DNA of 64,000 nt from Bacteroidales bacterium. GTDB taxonomy: Bacteria > Bacteroidota > Bacteroidia > Bacteroidales > UBA932. Location: the NCBI GenBank assembly GCA_017558775.1, contig JAFYTP010000099.1:47009-111008 (forward strand). The letters run 5' to 3'. Position 1 is the first letter of the stretch. Each line of letters opens with the position of its first letter. The position numbers and the translations under genes are program-made. The notes beneath the pieces were generated by a model. That model made no database searches. It was not told where the DNA came from and was given only the letters and a program-made list of their open reading frames with translations. Shown here piece after piece: positions 26,670-35,307 of the stretch.

Positions 26670-27890
26670 CTATTGGTTATCAGATGTTTTCGTAAGGGTG
26701 GGGAGAAGGGCGATGAGATAGCCCACGCCGGCCACGCCGAGGATCGTCCAGACGATGTCCGTCGCCTTCAGGATGACGGGATAGGCGTTGATGATGTAGT
26801 TCCCGGGCATCCGGATGATGCCGAACTTCTGCTGCAGCAGAACGAAGGCGATGCCCATGACCAGGCCGATGGCCAGTCCCAGCAGCGAGATCAGCCAGCC
26901 TTCCAGCAGGAAGATCCGCCGGGTCATCGGCTCCGGAGCGCCGAGGCTGTGCAGGGTGCCGATGTCCTCCTTCTTCTCGATGATGAGCATCGTCAGGGAA
27001 CTGTAGATGTTGAAAGCGATGATGATGACGATGAAGATGAGGATCATGTAGATGGCCAGCTTCTCGTAGCGCATCATCTTGTACAGGGCCTCGTTCTGGC
27101 GGTAGCGGTCCAGGACCTCGTAGTCCGGTCCGAGCCGGGTTTCCAGCTCGTCGACCAGTTCGCCGAGGGCCTTGTCGGGCGTATCCTTCGTGATGCGGAT
27201 TTCCACGGCGGACACCTCGTTCTCATAGTCCAGCAGCTCCCGCATCGTCTCGATGGGGACGAGGACCAGTTCGGCGTCCAGCTCGGAATTGAGGGCGAAG
27301 ATGCCGTTCACCCGCGCGGTCGCGCTGCGGAGGGAGGCCGCCGGATTGGCCAGCGAAATCGACCCTTCCCGGTCGGGATAGTAAATCTCCAGCGGGGCGA
27401 CGAAACGGGGGTTGATGTCCATCGACCAGGCCAGGGAACTGCCGATGACGGCACCGGCGCCCGATCCCCGGTGGAGGGAGAAGACGCCGTCCGTGATATG
27501 GTTCTGGATGGGGCTTTCCTCCTCGAAGACGCTGTCCACGCCCTTGACGCGGGCGAGGCTCTGCTTGCCGTCGAAGGAGATGAAGGCCTGTTCCTCGATG
27601 ACGCTGGACATGTTGAACACCGCCTCCTGGCCGTACAGCCAGGCGAAGGTGACGCTGTCGGGGACGAATGCCTTGCCCGTGGCCGGTTTGACAACCAGAT
27701 CGGGCTGGGCGTCGCCGAGGCTCTCGGACACGAGCTGATTGAATCCGTTGAAGACCGACAAGATGACAATGAGCGCTGCCGTTCCGATGGCCATGCCCGC
27801 GACGCTGATCCCCGAAATGAGATTGATCACATTGTGTGACTTCCGGGCGAACAGGTAGCGTAAAGCGAATCGTAACGGCAGGTTCGTCAT
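26670..27890 (-). CDS. FtsX/LolE-like ABC transporter permease
   Basis: 406 residues: an N-terminal membrane helix (about 20-45, ISGISVAGMAIGTAALIVILSV), a large periplasmic MacB_PCD domain (about 50-260) and three C-terminal helices (FtsX domain, about 275-395). This is the LolC/LolE pattern of lipoprotein-releasing systems. No ATPase gene is next to it; it would need a LolD encoded elsewhere. It is downstream of rbfA, separated by a palindromic repeat. Confidence 0.88.
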   Translation of the reverse strand: MTNLPLRFALRYLFARKSHNVINLISGISVAGMAIGTAALIVILSVFNGFNQLVSESLGDAQPDLVVKPATGKAFVPDSVTFAWLYGQEAVFNMSSVIEEQAFISFDGKQSLARVKGVDSVFEEESPIQNHITDGVFSLHRGSGAGAVIGSSLAWSMDINPRFVAPLEIYYPDREGSISLANPAASLRSATARVNGIFALNSELDAELVLVPIETMRELLDYENEVSAVEIRITKDTPDKALGELVDELETRLGPDYEVLDRYRQNEALYKMMRYEKLAIYMILIFIVIIIAFNIYSSLTMLIIEKKEDIGTLHSLGAPEPMTRRIFLLEGWLISLLGLAIGLVMGIAFVLLQQKFGIIRMPGNYIINAYPVILKATDIVWTILGVAGVGYLIALLPTLTKTSDNQ

Positions 27891-27915
27891 AGCCTTGTCA
27901 TTCCGTCTTTCTTTC

Positions 27916-27943
27916 CGTCATTCCGGGCTTGACCCGGAATCTA
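27916..27943. repeat. Short palindromic (REP-like) repeat, copy 1
   Basis: CGTC followed by the palindrome ATTCCGGG-CTTGA-CCCGGAAT (27920-27940) and CTA. The final CTA is the TAG stop of rbfA on the minus strand. It is identical over 28 bases to 28298-28325. A partial copy (TTGTCATTCCGTC) lies just left of it. Confidence 0.8.
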
Positions 27944-28288
27944 TTTCTTCAGGAGTTCCTCGATATGCGCCGCATAATCCAAACTCGTGTCCAGATAGAA
28001 CACGAGTTCCGGCACGATGCGGAGCTGTTTGCCCACCGCGCGGCCGAGCTCGCCGCGGAGGGCCTTGTTGTTCTCCTGCAGCAGGCCCATCACGGCCTCC
28101 TGCTTATCGGACGGGAAGATGCTCACATAGACCTTGGCGACCGAGAGGTCCGGGCTCACGCGGACTTCGCTCACGGTGACCAGGGCGCCGTCGAAGGCGG
28201 CCATCCCCTTGGACCGGATGATCTCCGCGAGATCCTTCTGGATCTCCCGTCCGACCTTAAGCTGTCTTGTACTGGCTTGCTTTTCCAT
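27941..28288 (-). CDS. rbfA: 30S ribosome-binding factor A
   Basis: 115 residues from ATG 28288. A compact KH-like fold with KVGREIQKDLAEIIR and the SEVRVSPDLSVAKVYVSIF core seen in RbfA, a 16S rRNA processing and cold-adaptation factor. An in-frame ATG at 28303 would add five residues encoded by a palindromic repeat, so the later ATG was preferred. The stop codon TAG is the edge of palindromic repeat copy 1. Confidence 0.92.
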   Translation of the reverse strand: MEKQASTRQLKVGREIQKDLAEIIRSKGMAAFDGALVTVSEVRVSPDLSVAKVYVSIFPSDKQEAVMGLLQENNKALRGELGRAVGKQLRIVPELVFYLDTSLDYAAHIEELLKK

Positions 28289-28297
28289 AACCTCTAT

Positions 28298-28325
28298 CGT
28301 CATTCCGGGCTTGACCCGGAATCTA
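28298..28325. repeat. Short palindromic (REP-like) repeat, copy 2
   Basis: Identical over 28 bases to copy 1 (palindrome ATTCCGGG-CTTGA-CCCGGAAT at 28302-28322). It sits between tyrS and rbfA, and its last three bases are the tyrS stop codon TAG on the minus strand. Confidence 0.8.
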
Positions 28326-29612
28326 GATAACGTTGATAATGAAGTAGTTCTTCTTGCCCTTCTGGGCCAGGATGTAGTGTCCGTTGATGACGTCGGCGGA
28401 GGTCACCTCGTAGTTGATGTCGCCCACCTTGTCCTTGTTCAGGGAGACGCCGCCGCCCTGGACCATCTTGCGGGCTTCGCCCTTGGACGGGAACACGGCG
28501 GTCTTGACGGCGAGGAGGTCGAGCACGTTGCAGGGGAACTCATCGGCCTTCACCTCGAAGGAGGGGACGTTGGCGAAGACTTCCCGGACGGTGCGCTCGT
28601 CCATCGACCGGAACACCTCGGCGGAGACGTTGCCGAACAGGAGCTGGCTGGCGGCGATGGCGTTGTCGTAGGCTTCCTGGCCGTGGACCATGATGGTGAT
28701 CTCCTTGGCGAGGACCTTCTGCAGCTTGCGCTGGCCGGGATCCTGCCGGTGCTCCTCGATGAGGGCCTCGATGGTCTCGCGGTCCAGCATCGTGAAGATC
28801 TTGATGTAGCGCTCGGCGTCGTCGTCGGCGACGTTCAGCCAGAACTGGTAGAACTCGTACGGGGAGGTGCGCTCGGCGTCCAGCCAGATGTTGCCCTTCT
28901 CGGTCTTGCCGAACTTGGTGCCGTCGGCCTTGCGGATGAGGGGGCAGGTGAGGGCGAAGGCCTCGCCGCCGTCGATGCGGCGGATGAGCTCGGTGCCCGT
29001 GGTAATGTTGCCCCACTGGTCGGAACCGCCCAGCTGCAGCACGCAGCCCTTGTTCTTCCACAGCCAGTAGAAGTCGTAGCCCTGCATGAGCTGGTAGCTG
29101 AATTCGGTGAAGGACATGCCTTCGGAGGAGTCGCGCTGCAGGCGCTTCTTCACGGAGTCCTTCGCCATCATGTAGTTCACGGTGATGTGCTTGCCGATAT
29201 CACGGATGAAGTTGATAAAGGAGTAGTCCTTCATCCAGTCGTAATTGTTCACGAGTTCGGCCTTGTTCGGCGCGTCGGATTCGAAATCCAGGAAGCGGCC
29301 CAGCTGGGCCTTGAGGCAGGCGACGTTGTGGGCGAGGGTTTCCTCGTCCAGGAGGTTTCGTTCCGCCGATTTCATGGACGGGTCGCCGATCATGCCGGTA
29401 GCGCCGCCCACGAGGGCGAAGGGCTTGTGCCCGCAGTTCTGGAAATGCTTGAGGATCATCACGCTGACGAGATGACCGATATGGAGGGAGTCAGCCGTGG
29501 GGTCGATGCCGACATAGGCAGCCTTCGGGCCTTCCATGAGTTTCTCTTCCGTTCCCGGCATGATGTCCTGGATCATGCCTCTCCAAGTGAGTTCTTCTAC
29601 AAAGTTCTTCAT
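28323..29612 (-). CDS. tyrS: Tyrosine--tRNA ligase
   Basis: 429 residues. Class I signature HIGH ([10 protein letters not shown]), KMSKS-equivalent KFGKT ([11 protein letters not shown]) and a C-terminal S4 RNA-binding domain (about 360-420). It is a full-length TyrRS that charges tRNA-Tyr. It has its own promoter. The stop codon is supplied by a palindromic repeat, so the last residues (FIINVI) lie directly against the repeat. Confidence 0.97.
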   Translation of the reverse strand: MKNFVEELTWRGMIQDIMPGTEEKLMEGPKAAYVGIDPTADSLHIGHLVSVMILKHFQNCGHKPFALVGGATGMIGDPSMKSAERNLLDEETLAHNVACLKAQLGRFLDFESDAPNKAELVNNYDWMKDYSFINFIRDIGKHITVNYMMAKDSVKKRLQRDSSEGMSFTEFSYQLMQGYDFYWLWKNKGCVLQLGGSDQWGNITTGTELIRRIDGGEAFALTCPLIRKADGTKFGKTEKGNIWLDAERTSPYEFYQFWLNVADDDAERYIKIFTMLDRETIEALIEEHRQDPGQRKLQKVLAKEITIMVHGQEAYDNAIAASQLLFGNVSAEVFRSMDERTVREVFANVPSFEVKADEFPCNVLDLLAVKTAVFPSKGEARKMVQGGGVSLNKDKVGDINYEVTSADVINGHYILAQKGKKNYFIINVI

Positions 29613-29638
29613 CTATATATCTAACTGTCTTAATCTTG

Positions 29639-29669
29639 CAAATGTACGGAAAAAACCGCCCTTCTCCAA
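29639..29669 (-). promoter_or_regulatory. Promoter of tyrS
   Basis: On the minus strand TTG (29669-29667), 20 bases, TACATTTG (29646-29639); ATG at 29612. Confidence 0.7.
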
Positions 29670-29670
29670 C

Positions 29671-30708
29671 TTATGCGAGCTCGATTCCCGCGGCGTGGCA
29701 GGCCTCGCGCATCGCCTCCGGCCAGATGGAGGACTGGATTTCGCCGATATGGGCCTTCCGGAGCAGGTACATGCACAGGCGGGACTGGCCGATACCGCCG
29801 CCGATGGTCTGCGGGAGTTCGCCCGCGATGAGCCGGCGGTGGAAGTACAGGTCCTTCTTCGCCTCCTGCCCGCGCTCCTTGAGCTGCCGCAGCATCGCCT
29901 CCGGGTTCACGCGGATGCCCATGCTGGAAATCTCGAAGGCGCTCTCCAGGACGGGGTTCCACAGGAGGATGTCGCCGTTGAGACCGTTGTAGCCGTCGCT
30001 GTTCGGGGTGCTCCAGTCGTCATAGTCCGCGGCGCGGCCGTCATGGATGCTGCCGTCGGAGAGGTTACCGCCGATGCCGATGATGAAAACGGCCTTGTAC
30101 TCCCGCACAATGGCGTTCTCGCGCTCCTTCGGGGAAAGGTTCGGATACCGCTGGAGGAGTTCCTCGGCGTGAATGAAGTAAATGTCGTCGGGGAGGGCGG
30201 GAACCAGCTGGGGGAATTCCACGTACAGCTTGTTCTCCGTCACCTTGACCGCCTCGTAGATCCGCCGGACCGTCCGCTTGAGGAAGTCCAGGTTGCGGTC
30301 CTCCGGGCGGATGACCTTCTCCCAGTCCCACTGGTCCACGTAGATGGAGTGGAGGTTGTCCAGCTCCTCGTCGGGACGCAGGGCGTTCATGTCGGTATAG
30401 ATGCCGCGGCCCGGAGCGATGCCGAGTTCGGCGAGCTTCAGGCGCTTCCATTTCGCGAGCGAATGGACCACCTCCGCCTGCCGTTCATCCAGGCTGAGCA
30501 CGGGGAAACGGACCGGACGCTCCACGCCGTTCAGGTCGTCGTTGATACCGGTTCCGGAGAGAACGGTCATCGGCGCCGTCACGCGCAGCAGGGCGAGCTG
30601 TGCGGAAAGGTTGTCCTGGAACATGTCTTTGACGGCCTTGATGGCCTTTTCGGTCTGCTCGGTTCCGCCGAGGAGGTTCCGATATCGGGGAGGGAGATAG
30701 AGTGACAT
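29671..30708 (-). CDS. asnA: Aspartate--ammonia ligase
   Basis: 345 residues. Matches AsnA, a class II synthetase-like enzyme making asparagine from aspartate, ammonia and ATP: RVTAPMTVLSGTGINDDLNG, YTDMNALRPDE, YVDQWDWEKVI and a C-terminal GGGIGQSRLCMYLL. The family length (about 330-345) is met. It is divergent from tpiA, and both have consensus promoters in the 127-base gap. Confidence 0.96.
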   Translation of the reverse strand: MSLYLPPRYRNLLGGTEQTEKAIKAVKDMFQDNLSAQLALLRVTAPMTVLSGTGINDDLNGVERPVRFPVLSLDERQAEVVHSLAKWKRLKLAELGIAPGRGIYTDMNALRPDEELDNLHSIYVDQWDWEKVIRPEDRNLDFLKRTVRRIYEAVKVTENKLYVEFPQLVPALPDDIYFIHAEELLQRYPNLSPKERENAIVREYKAVFIIGIGGNLSDGSIHDGRAADYDDWSTPNSDGYNGLNGDILLWNPVLESAFEISSMGIRVNPEAMLRQLKERGQEAKKDLYFHRRLIAGELPQTIGGGIGQSRLCMYLLRKAHIGEIQSSIWPEAMREACHAAGIELA

Positions 30709-30731
30709 GGGCGTAATGTTCGTTTAACCTG

Positions 30732-30763
30732 CAAATTTAGGACGGATGGATGAATTATCCAAA
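30732..30763 (-). promoter_or_regulatory. Promoter of asnA
   Basis: On the minus strand TTTG (30763-30760), 20 bases, TAAATTTG (30739-30732). Confidence 0.8.
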
Positions 30764-30773
30764 CCTTCCGAGG

Positions 30774-30804
30774 TTGTGTTTTTCCAAGGGATTGCGTAAA
30801 TTTG
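30774..30804 (+). promoter_or_regulatory. Promoter of tpiA
   Basis: TTG 30774-30776, 20 bases, TAAATTTG 30797-30804; ATG at 30836. Its -7 region (TAAATTTGCAG) is identical to that of the divergent asnA promoter. Confidence 0.8.
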
Positions 30805-30835
30805 CAGACTGGAAACTACTTAAAACAAAGATAGC

Positions 30836-31591
30836 ATGAGAAAGTACATTGTTGCAGGCAACTGGAAGATGAACACTACAGTTCCTGAAGGCGTCGCCCT
30901 CGCCAAGGCAGTCGTGGAAAAAGGGAAGGACCTTCCCGCCAACGTCGAGCTCGTCGTGGCTCCTCCGTTCACCCATCTCGCCCCCGTCGCGGAGGCCCTG
31001 AAGGGTTCCAAGGTCGCCCTCTCCGCCCAGAACTGCGCCGACCACGAGAAAGGCGCCTACACCGGCGAAATCGCCGTGAACATGCTCACTTCCCTGGGCT
31101 GCCAGTACACCATCCTCGGTCACTCCGAGCGTCGCCAGTACTACGGTGAGACCGACGAGAAGCTCGTCGTCAAGACCAAGCTCGCCCTCGAGGCCGGCCT
31201 GAAGGTCATCCTCTGCGTGGGTGAGAGCCTGGACGAGCGCAAGGCCGGCAAGCACTTCGACGTGGTTACCGCCCAGACGAAGAACGTCCTGTACAACTTC
31301 ACCGCCGAGGATATGAAGAACGTGGTGATCGCCTACGAGCCCGTCTGGGCCATCGGCACCGGCGAAACCGCCACCGCCGCGCAGGCCGAGGAAATCCACG
31401 CCTGCATCCGCAACGTCATCGCCGAGAAGTTCGGTCTGGAGGTTGCCGACGATATGACCATCCTGTACGGTGGCTCCTGCAAGCCGTCCAACGCGAAGGA
31501 ACTCTTCGCCGAAAAGGACATCGACGGCGGCCTCATCGGAGGCGCCGCGCTGAAGGCCGATGACTTCATCGGCATCGCCACTTCCTTCTAG
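30836..31591 (+). CDS. tpiA: Triosephosphate isomerase
   Basis: 251 residues, standard TIM. N-terminal AGNWKMN (catalytic Lys), GHSERR (catalytic His), AYEPVWAIGTG (catalytic Glu) and YGGSCKPSNA are all present. It interconverts DHAP and glyceraldehyde 3-phosphate. Its TAG stop overlaps the stop of the convergent lipoprotein gene within the palindrome CTAG, and no terminator is visible between them. Confidence 0.98.
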   Translation: MRKYIVAGNWKMNTTVPEGVALAKAVVEKGKDLPANVELVVAPPFTHLAPVAEALKGSKVALSAQNCADHEKGAYTGEIAVNMLTSLGCQYTILGHSERRQYYGETDEKLVVKTKLALEAGLKVILCVGESLDERKAGKHFDVVTAQTKNVLYNFTAEDMKNVVIAYEPVWAIGTGETATAAQAEEIHACIRNVIAEKFGLEVADDMTILYGGSCKPSNAKELFAEKDIDGGLIGGAALKADDFIGIATSF

Positions 31592-31998
31592 TTCAGGATT
31601 TTTACCACCGCACCGGTCTTGTCCGCGCTGTTCCACAGCCAGACAAGACCGGTGTCTTCGTATTTCTCCACCTTGAATGTCAGGCCGTTGGAGGTCTTGA
31701 CGGAGCTGCCGGAGGTCCACTGGAGGTCGGCCCGGATTTCCTGCCCCTGCGTCCGCGGGAGGTCGGTGCACGTCAGGACGAAGAAAGAGGTCATGTCATC
31801 ATTTCCGGCGCGGAACTGCTTAAGGTTGCGGTTGTAGCCGAGCTGGCAGGTGCCCTCATCGAAAGTGAAGACTTTCTTGCCCTTGACCATCAGACTGATC
31901 TGGTTGCTGTTGTACATGTCCAGGTCCATCTCCACTTTCTTCCGGTTGCAGCCGGTGCACAGGAGAACCAACACGATGATATAGAGATACTTTCTCAT
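31588..31998 (-). CDS. Small lipoprotein, unknown function
   Basis: 136 residues. A signal peptide with lipobox LCTGC (Cys17) predicts lipid anchoring. The rest is beta-rich, without a recognised domain, and is close in length to one Ig-like or jelly-roll fold. It follows the M6 metalloprotease gene with a four-base overlap (31995-31998), so it may be a partner lipoprotein of that secreted enzyme. Function unknown. Confidence 0.75.
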   Translation of the reverse strand: MRKYLYIIVLVLLCTGCNRKKVEMDLDMYNSNQISLMVKGKKVFTFDEGTCQLGYNRNLKQFRAGNDDMTSFFVLTCTDLPRTQGQEIRADLQWTSGSSVKTSNGLTFKVEKYEDTGLVWLWNSADKTGAVVKILN

Positions 31999-34214
31999 TT
32001 CACGATGATCTGCTTGGTGATGATGTCGGTGCTGGCGGGATAGGAGATGACCGCCTTCAGCTGGCCGGAGCGGGCGATGTGATAATACCCGTCGGCGCCC
32101 GGCGTGATGACCTTGCCGTCGAAATACCAGGTGACGCCGTCGGCGTCGGGGGCGTTGTACACCCGCAGGGAGAGGGGAGCGTTCGGGGCGAAAGTGCCGC
32201 CGGATCCGCGATCCACATCCTTCAGATAGATATAAGGATAGCTGTCCGCCTTCTTGTCAGACTTGGTGGTGAAGGAGGCGTTGCTGTTGACCTGTCCGGG
32301 AATGCTGCCCTTCTTACACAGCAGCTGGACTTTATAAGCGGTCGTGGGTTTGAGCCCGTCGATGACATAGGCGTACTTGCCCTTCTCGTAGGGGCTTACG
32401 ACAACCTCGGTCAGATGCGTCTCATCGGCAAGGCCGTACCGGATGATGCTGTTGCCGGTGAAGGACGGATCCACGCTGCTCCACTGGATGATGGTGGCGT
32501 CCTGGAAGACGGTCTGCTTGTCGATTTTCACCGCCGGGGCCTTCTCTTCCAGGTCGTTGAAGGCGGTGAAGGTGACGCTGCCGTCCTGGTTCACGCGGAT
32601 GTCCGAGAGTCCGAGGGGGGAGCTGGCGTCGCTCCAGAACTTGAAGGCCGGATCCGTGTCGCAGGTATAGATGGACACGTCGTCATAGGGCCAGAAGGCG
32701 TGGGAGGCCAGGGTGTAGATGGCGTCGAAGTTCCGGTTCTTGACGGCGTTCTGGTACTTCTGCCGGGCGCCGGCGTCCGGTTCGATGAGGTCCGCGCACT
32801 GCCGTTCGGGACGGGCGTTGAGTTCGTTCAGGTCCCAGCGGTCCCAGGCGGTGACGACCTTGCCGGCCGAGGTGGACTCGCCGGCGGGCCGGTCGGAATA
32901 ATCGACATGATAGATGAGGAGACCGCTTCCGCCGATATGGGCGTCCCAGCCCCGGGCGCGGCGGCACTCGATCAGGAAGACCTCCTTCTCGTTATCCGTC
33001 GTCATATAATAATAGTCCCCGTTCTCCGAGATGGGCCGGAGGGTATGGGTGCCCTCGGTGAGCTCGGTCCCCGGGCTCATTTCGAAGAACCAGCGCTCCA
33101 GGACGCTGTATCCCGGAGGGGTGCGGCCGTGGTCGTTGTAGTTGCCGGCGTCCATCAGGTCGATGCAGTTCCACATCGCCTCGGAATAGCCGCCGCTGCC
33201 GTCGTCATCGGTGTCGTACAGGTCGGGGATGCCGAAGGTGTGCGTGTACTCGTGGCAGAATGTGCCGATGGTGGCGAGGGTGGTGAAGGTCGACAGGTTC
33301 TCGTCCAGCCTCAGTTCAGAGGTGCAGGCGTAGTTGTCCACGAGCACACCGTCGCGCCGGTAGGTGAGGCCGGCCCCGGACTGGGCATACCACATGTGGG
33401 GCCAGATATAGTTTTCGCCGGCGCCTTCGGACTCGTTGGGCCCGGCATAGAAGACGAAGACATTGTCCACCTCGCCGTCGCCGTCGTTGTCATAGTCGGC
33501 GAAGTTGATGTACGAACCCACGGCCTTGCAGGCATCGATGATCATCTCGGCGGCCTTGTCATCCTCGTCCTTGTCATTATTGGCGCCATAGTAGGCGTAA
33601 TCGTGCGGCAGGGTGACGACATCGGTGATGTCGAACTTGAAGGTGTAGCCGTCCTTCCATTGGTCCTTGAAGTAGGAGAGGGCCGATGTGGCCGCCTCAC
33701 CGTTGATGAGGTTCTCGAACTGGTCCTTTCCGTACGAGAATTCCAGGTTTTGGAACTGGGCCAGGATGATGAGGCCGTGACGGATGCGGCCGCCGCGGCC
33801 CTTGGCGGCGAACCTCCGGGTGCGGGCGAGCTCCCGGGAGCGGATCGGCGCGATGCGCTGGAGGCGGCTCGTCCGGTTCCGGCGGAGCTGGTCGTAGGGA
33901 ATGTCACGGCTGGCGGAGATGACTTCGCCCGGAGTGTCCGGATCGCCGACGCGTTCGCCGGTGTTCAGCCGGTGGCCGTAAAAATCGTACCGGGCGTAGC
34001 ACCACCAGCCCTCCGCGTCCTGGGCGAGCGCGCAGCCGTCCAGCGTGGTGGTCAGGTGTCCGTGCTCATCGCCGGTGATAATGGCTTGGATGATCGTCCC
34101 GTCCGGTTGCCTCAGATTCACGATGCCTTTCCGTGCGGGAGAGGCGGCAACGGTCTGGTACAGAAGTATATAGCATATCAGCGGCAGAAGCCGCAGAAAG
34201 GGTTTGGGTCTCAT
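31995..34214 (-). CDS. Secreted M6-family metalloprotease with C-terminal beta domains
   Basis: 739 residues from ATG 34214. Signal peptide about 1-24; M6 catalytic domain about 110-420 with the zinc motif HEYTHTFGIPD (321-331) and a Ca-binding-like DYDNDGDGEVDN. A fibronectin type III-like domain (about 560-650; KIDKQTVFQDATIIQWSS to TTAYKVQL) and a C-terminal Ig-like beta domain (about 660-739) follow. Such proteases are exported and degrade host or dietary protein. A TTG three codons upstream was rejected because it overlaps the promoter. No Por-type C-terminal sorting domain is evident. Confidence 0.88.
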   Translation of the reverse strand: MRPKPFLRLLPLICYILLYQTVAASPARKGIVNLRQPDGTIIQAIITGDEHGHLTTTLDGCALAQDAEGWWCYARYDFYGHRLNTGERVGDPDTPGEVISASRDIPYDQLRRNRTSRLQRIAPIRSRELARTRRFAAKGRGGRIRHGLIILAQFQNLEFSYGKDQFENLINGEAATSALSYFKDQWKDGYTFKFDITDVVTLPHDYAYYGANNDKDEDDKAAEMIIDACKAVGSYINFADYDNDGDGEVDNVFVFYAGPNESEGAGENYIWPHMWYAQSGAGLTYRRDGVLVDNYACTSELRLDENLSTFTTLATIGTFCHEYTHTFGIPDLYDTDDDGSGGYSEAMWNCIDLMDAGNYNDHGRTPPGYSVLERWFFEMSPGTELTEGTHTLRPISENGDYYYMTTDNEKEVFLIECRRARGWDAHIGGSGLLIYHVDYSDRPAGESTSAGKVVTAWDRWDLNELNARPERQCADLIEPDAGARQKYQNAVKNRNFDAIYTLASHAFWPYDDVSIYTCDTDPAFKFWSDASSPLGLSDIRVNQDGSVTFTAFNDLEEKAPAVKIDKQTVFQDATIIQWSSVDPSFTGNSIIRYGLADETHLTEVVVSPYEKGKYAYVIDGLKPTTAYKVQLLCKKGSIPGQVNSNASFTTKSDKKADSYPYIYLKDVDRGSGGTFAPNAPLSLRVYNAPDADGVTWYFDGKVITPGADGYYHIARSGQLKAVISYPASTDIITKQIIVK

Positions 34215-34220
34215 ACTATA

Positions 34221-34252
34221 CAAATGACGGCATTTTTTCGCGCATTCGCAAA
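34221..34252 (-). promoter_or_regulatory. Putative promoter of the M6 protease gene
   Basis: On the minus strand TTTG (34252-34249), 20 bases, GTCATTTG (34228-34221). The TA of the -7 consensus is missing. ATG follows after six bases, so the mRNA would be almost leaderless. Confidence 0.45.
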
Positions 34253-34262
34253 CCCTATATGC

Positions 34263-34293
34263 AAAAAACCGGCCTCACTGGAAGTGAGAACCG
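34263..34293 (-). terminator. Minus-strand hairpin terminator with no obvious gene
   Basis: On the minus strand a CTCACT-TCC-AGTGAG hairpin, extended by imperfect CGG/CCG pairing, is followed by six T residues (34268-34263). It lies beyond the terminator of the H1-like gene, so either it is a second terminator for that gene or it ends a small transcript from 34294-34386. Confidence 0.5.
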
Positions 34294-34386
34294 ATTCTTT
34301 GACGTGTACTAAAACCTAAACCTGTATTAAAGATGCAATGTCCGCGGCGTTTGTTGCAGAAAAAGCAAAAAAAATGTAAAAAAATA

Positions 34387-34409
34387 ACCGGCTGTCTTTG
34401 GCAGCCGGT
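34387..34409 (-). terminator. Terminator of the H1-like gene
   Basis: A perfect 8-bp stem ACCGGCTG/CAGCCGGT with a 7-base loop. On the minus strand it is followed by a T-rich run (TTATTTTTTTAC). Confidence 0.8.
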
Positions 34410-34428
34410 CTGAGAGGGAGGGATCCGC

Positions 34429-34602
34429 TTATTTCGCGGCCTCGACGGAAGCCTTGCGGAACTCCTTCAGGTCCTTCATGAGTTCGAGGGCGGCCTTACG
34501 GGCGCGAGCACCGGCGGCCTTGTTTCCCTTCACGACCTGCGCTTCGGCGTTCTTCGCGAACTCTGCACATGCAGCATTGATCTTTTCAACAAGCTCTTTC
34601 AT
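34429..34602 (-). CDS. Histone H1-like (Hc1) small basic protein
   Basis: 57 residues, MKELVEKINAACAEF, then a Lys/Ala/Arg-rich helix (KGNKAAGARARKAALEL) and FRKASVEAAK. This matches the small H1/Hc1-like DNA-binding proteins that are common in Bacteroidetes. It is a likely nucleoid-associated protein. It is monocistronic with its own terminator. The upstream region has TTTG then, after 20 bases, TAAATAAA, a weak promoter match. Confidence 0.88.
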   Translation of the reverse strand: MKELVEKINAACAEFAKNAEAQVVKGNKAAGARARKAALELMKDLKEFRKASVEAAK

Positions 34603-34701
34603 GATGATAGGTTTTATTTAGTTCGTTAAATGTTTATTATCAAAACTTTGTGCAATATAATAATAAAAACGGGAAAAAACCAAATAAAATCACGAAAAAA
34701 G

Positions 34702-35307
34702 TTAATTTTCACCGCTTTCGGCGGGTTTTTCCGCCGGTTTTGGCTTCGCGTTGACGAAATTCATTGCCCGCATGGGCCCGATTGTGGAAAAATCCTTGAT
34801 TCCCCGGATGATACGGTCCGCGATGGCGGGTATCTGTTCCAGCTCTTCGGGGGACAGGGAACCGAGGACGTAATCGACCTGGCCGCCCCGGGAGAAACCG
34901 TTGCCGATGCCCACGCGGATGCGCGCCCACTGGTCGGATTCCAGGGTCCAGATGATGTTCTCGAGGCCGTTGTGTCCGCCGTCGCTGCCGTTCAGACGCA
35001 TCCGCAGCGTTCCGAAGGGAAGGTTGAGGTCGTCCGAGATGACGATGAGGTTCTCCAGGGGGAGATTCAGCTTCTGCAGCCAGTAGCGGACGGCATTGCC
35101 GCTCAGGTTCATGTAGGTGGAGGGCTTCAGGAGGGTGAAGTGCCGCCCCTTGAAGGAAATCTCCGCCACGGCGCCATAGCGCTCCACGGAAAAAACGACA
35201 TTGGATGCCTGAGCCCAGGCATCCAATATCATAAATCCCATGTTGTGCCGGGTCGATGCGTATTCGGCACCGATGTTCCCGAGTCCGACAACGAGGTAGT
35301 CCGCCAT
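34702..35307 (-). CDS. pth: Peptidyl-tRNA hydrolase
   Basis: 201 residues. Motifs VVGLGNIGAEYASTRHNMGF (catalytic His), KPSTYMNLSG, DDLNLPFG and GSDGGHNGL are those of bacterial Pth, which recycles peptidyl-tRNA. A charged Pro/Lys/Glu tail extends slightly past the family core. The start overlaps the rplY stop by one base, the common rplY-pth arrangement. Confidence 0.96.
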   Translation of the reverse strand: MADYLVVGLGNIGAEYASTRHNMGFMILDAWAQASNVVFSVERYGAVAEISFKGRHFTLLKPSTYMNLSGNAVRYWLQKLNLPLENLIVISDDLNLPFGTLRMRLNGSDGGHNGLENIIWTLESDQWARIRVGIGNGFSRGGQVDYVLGSLSPEELEQIPAIADRIIRGIKDFSTIGPMRAMNFVNAKPKPAEKPAESGEN

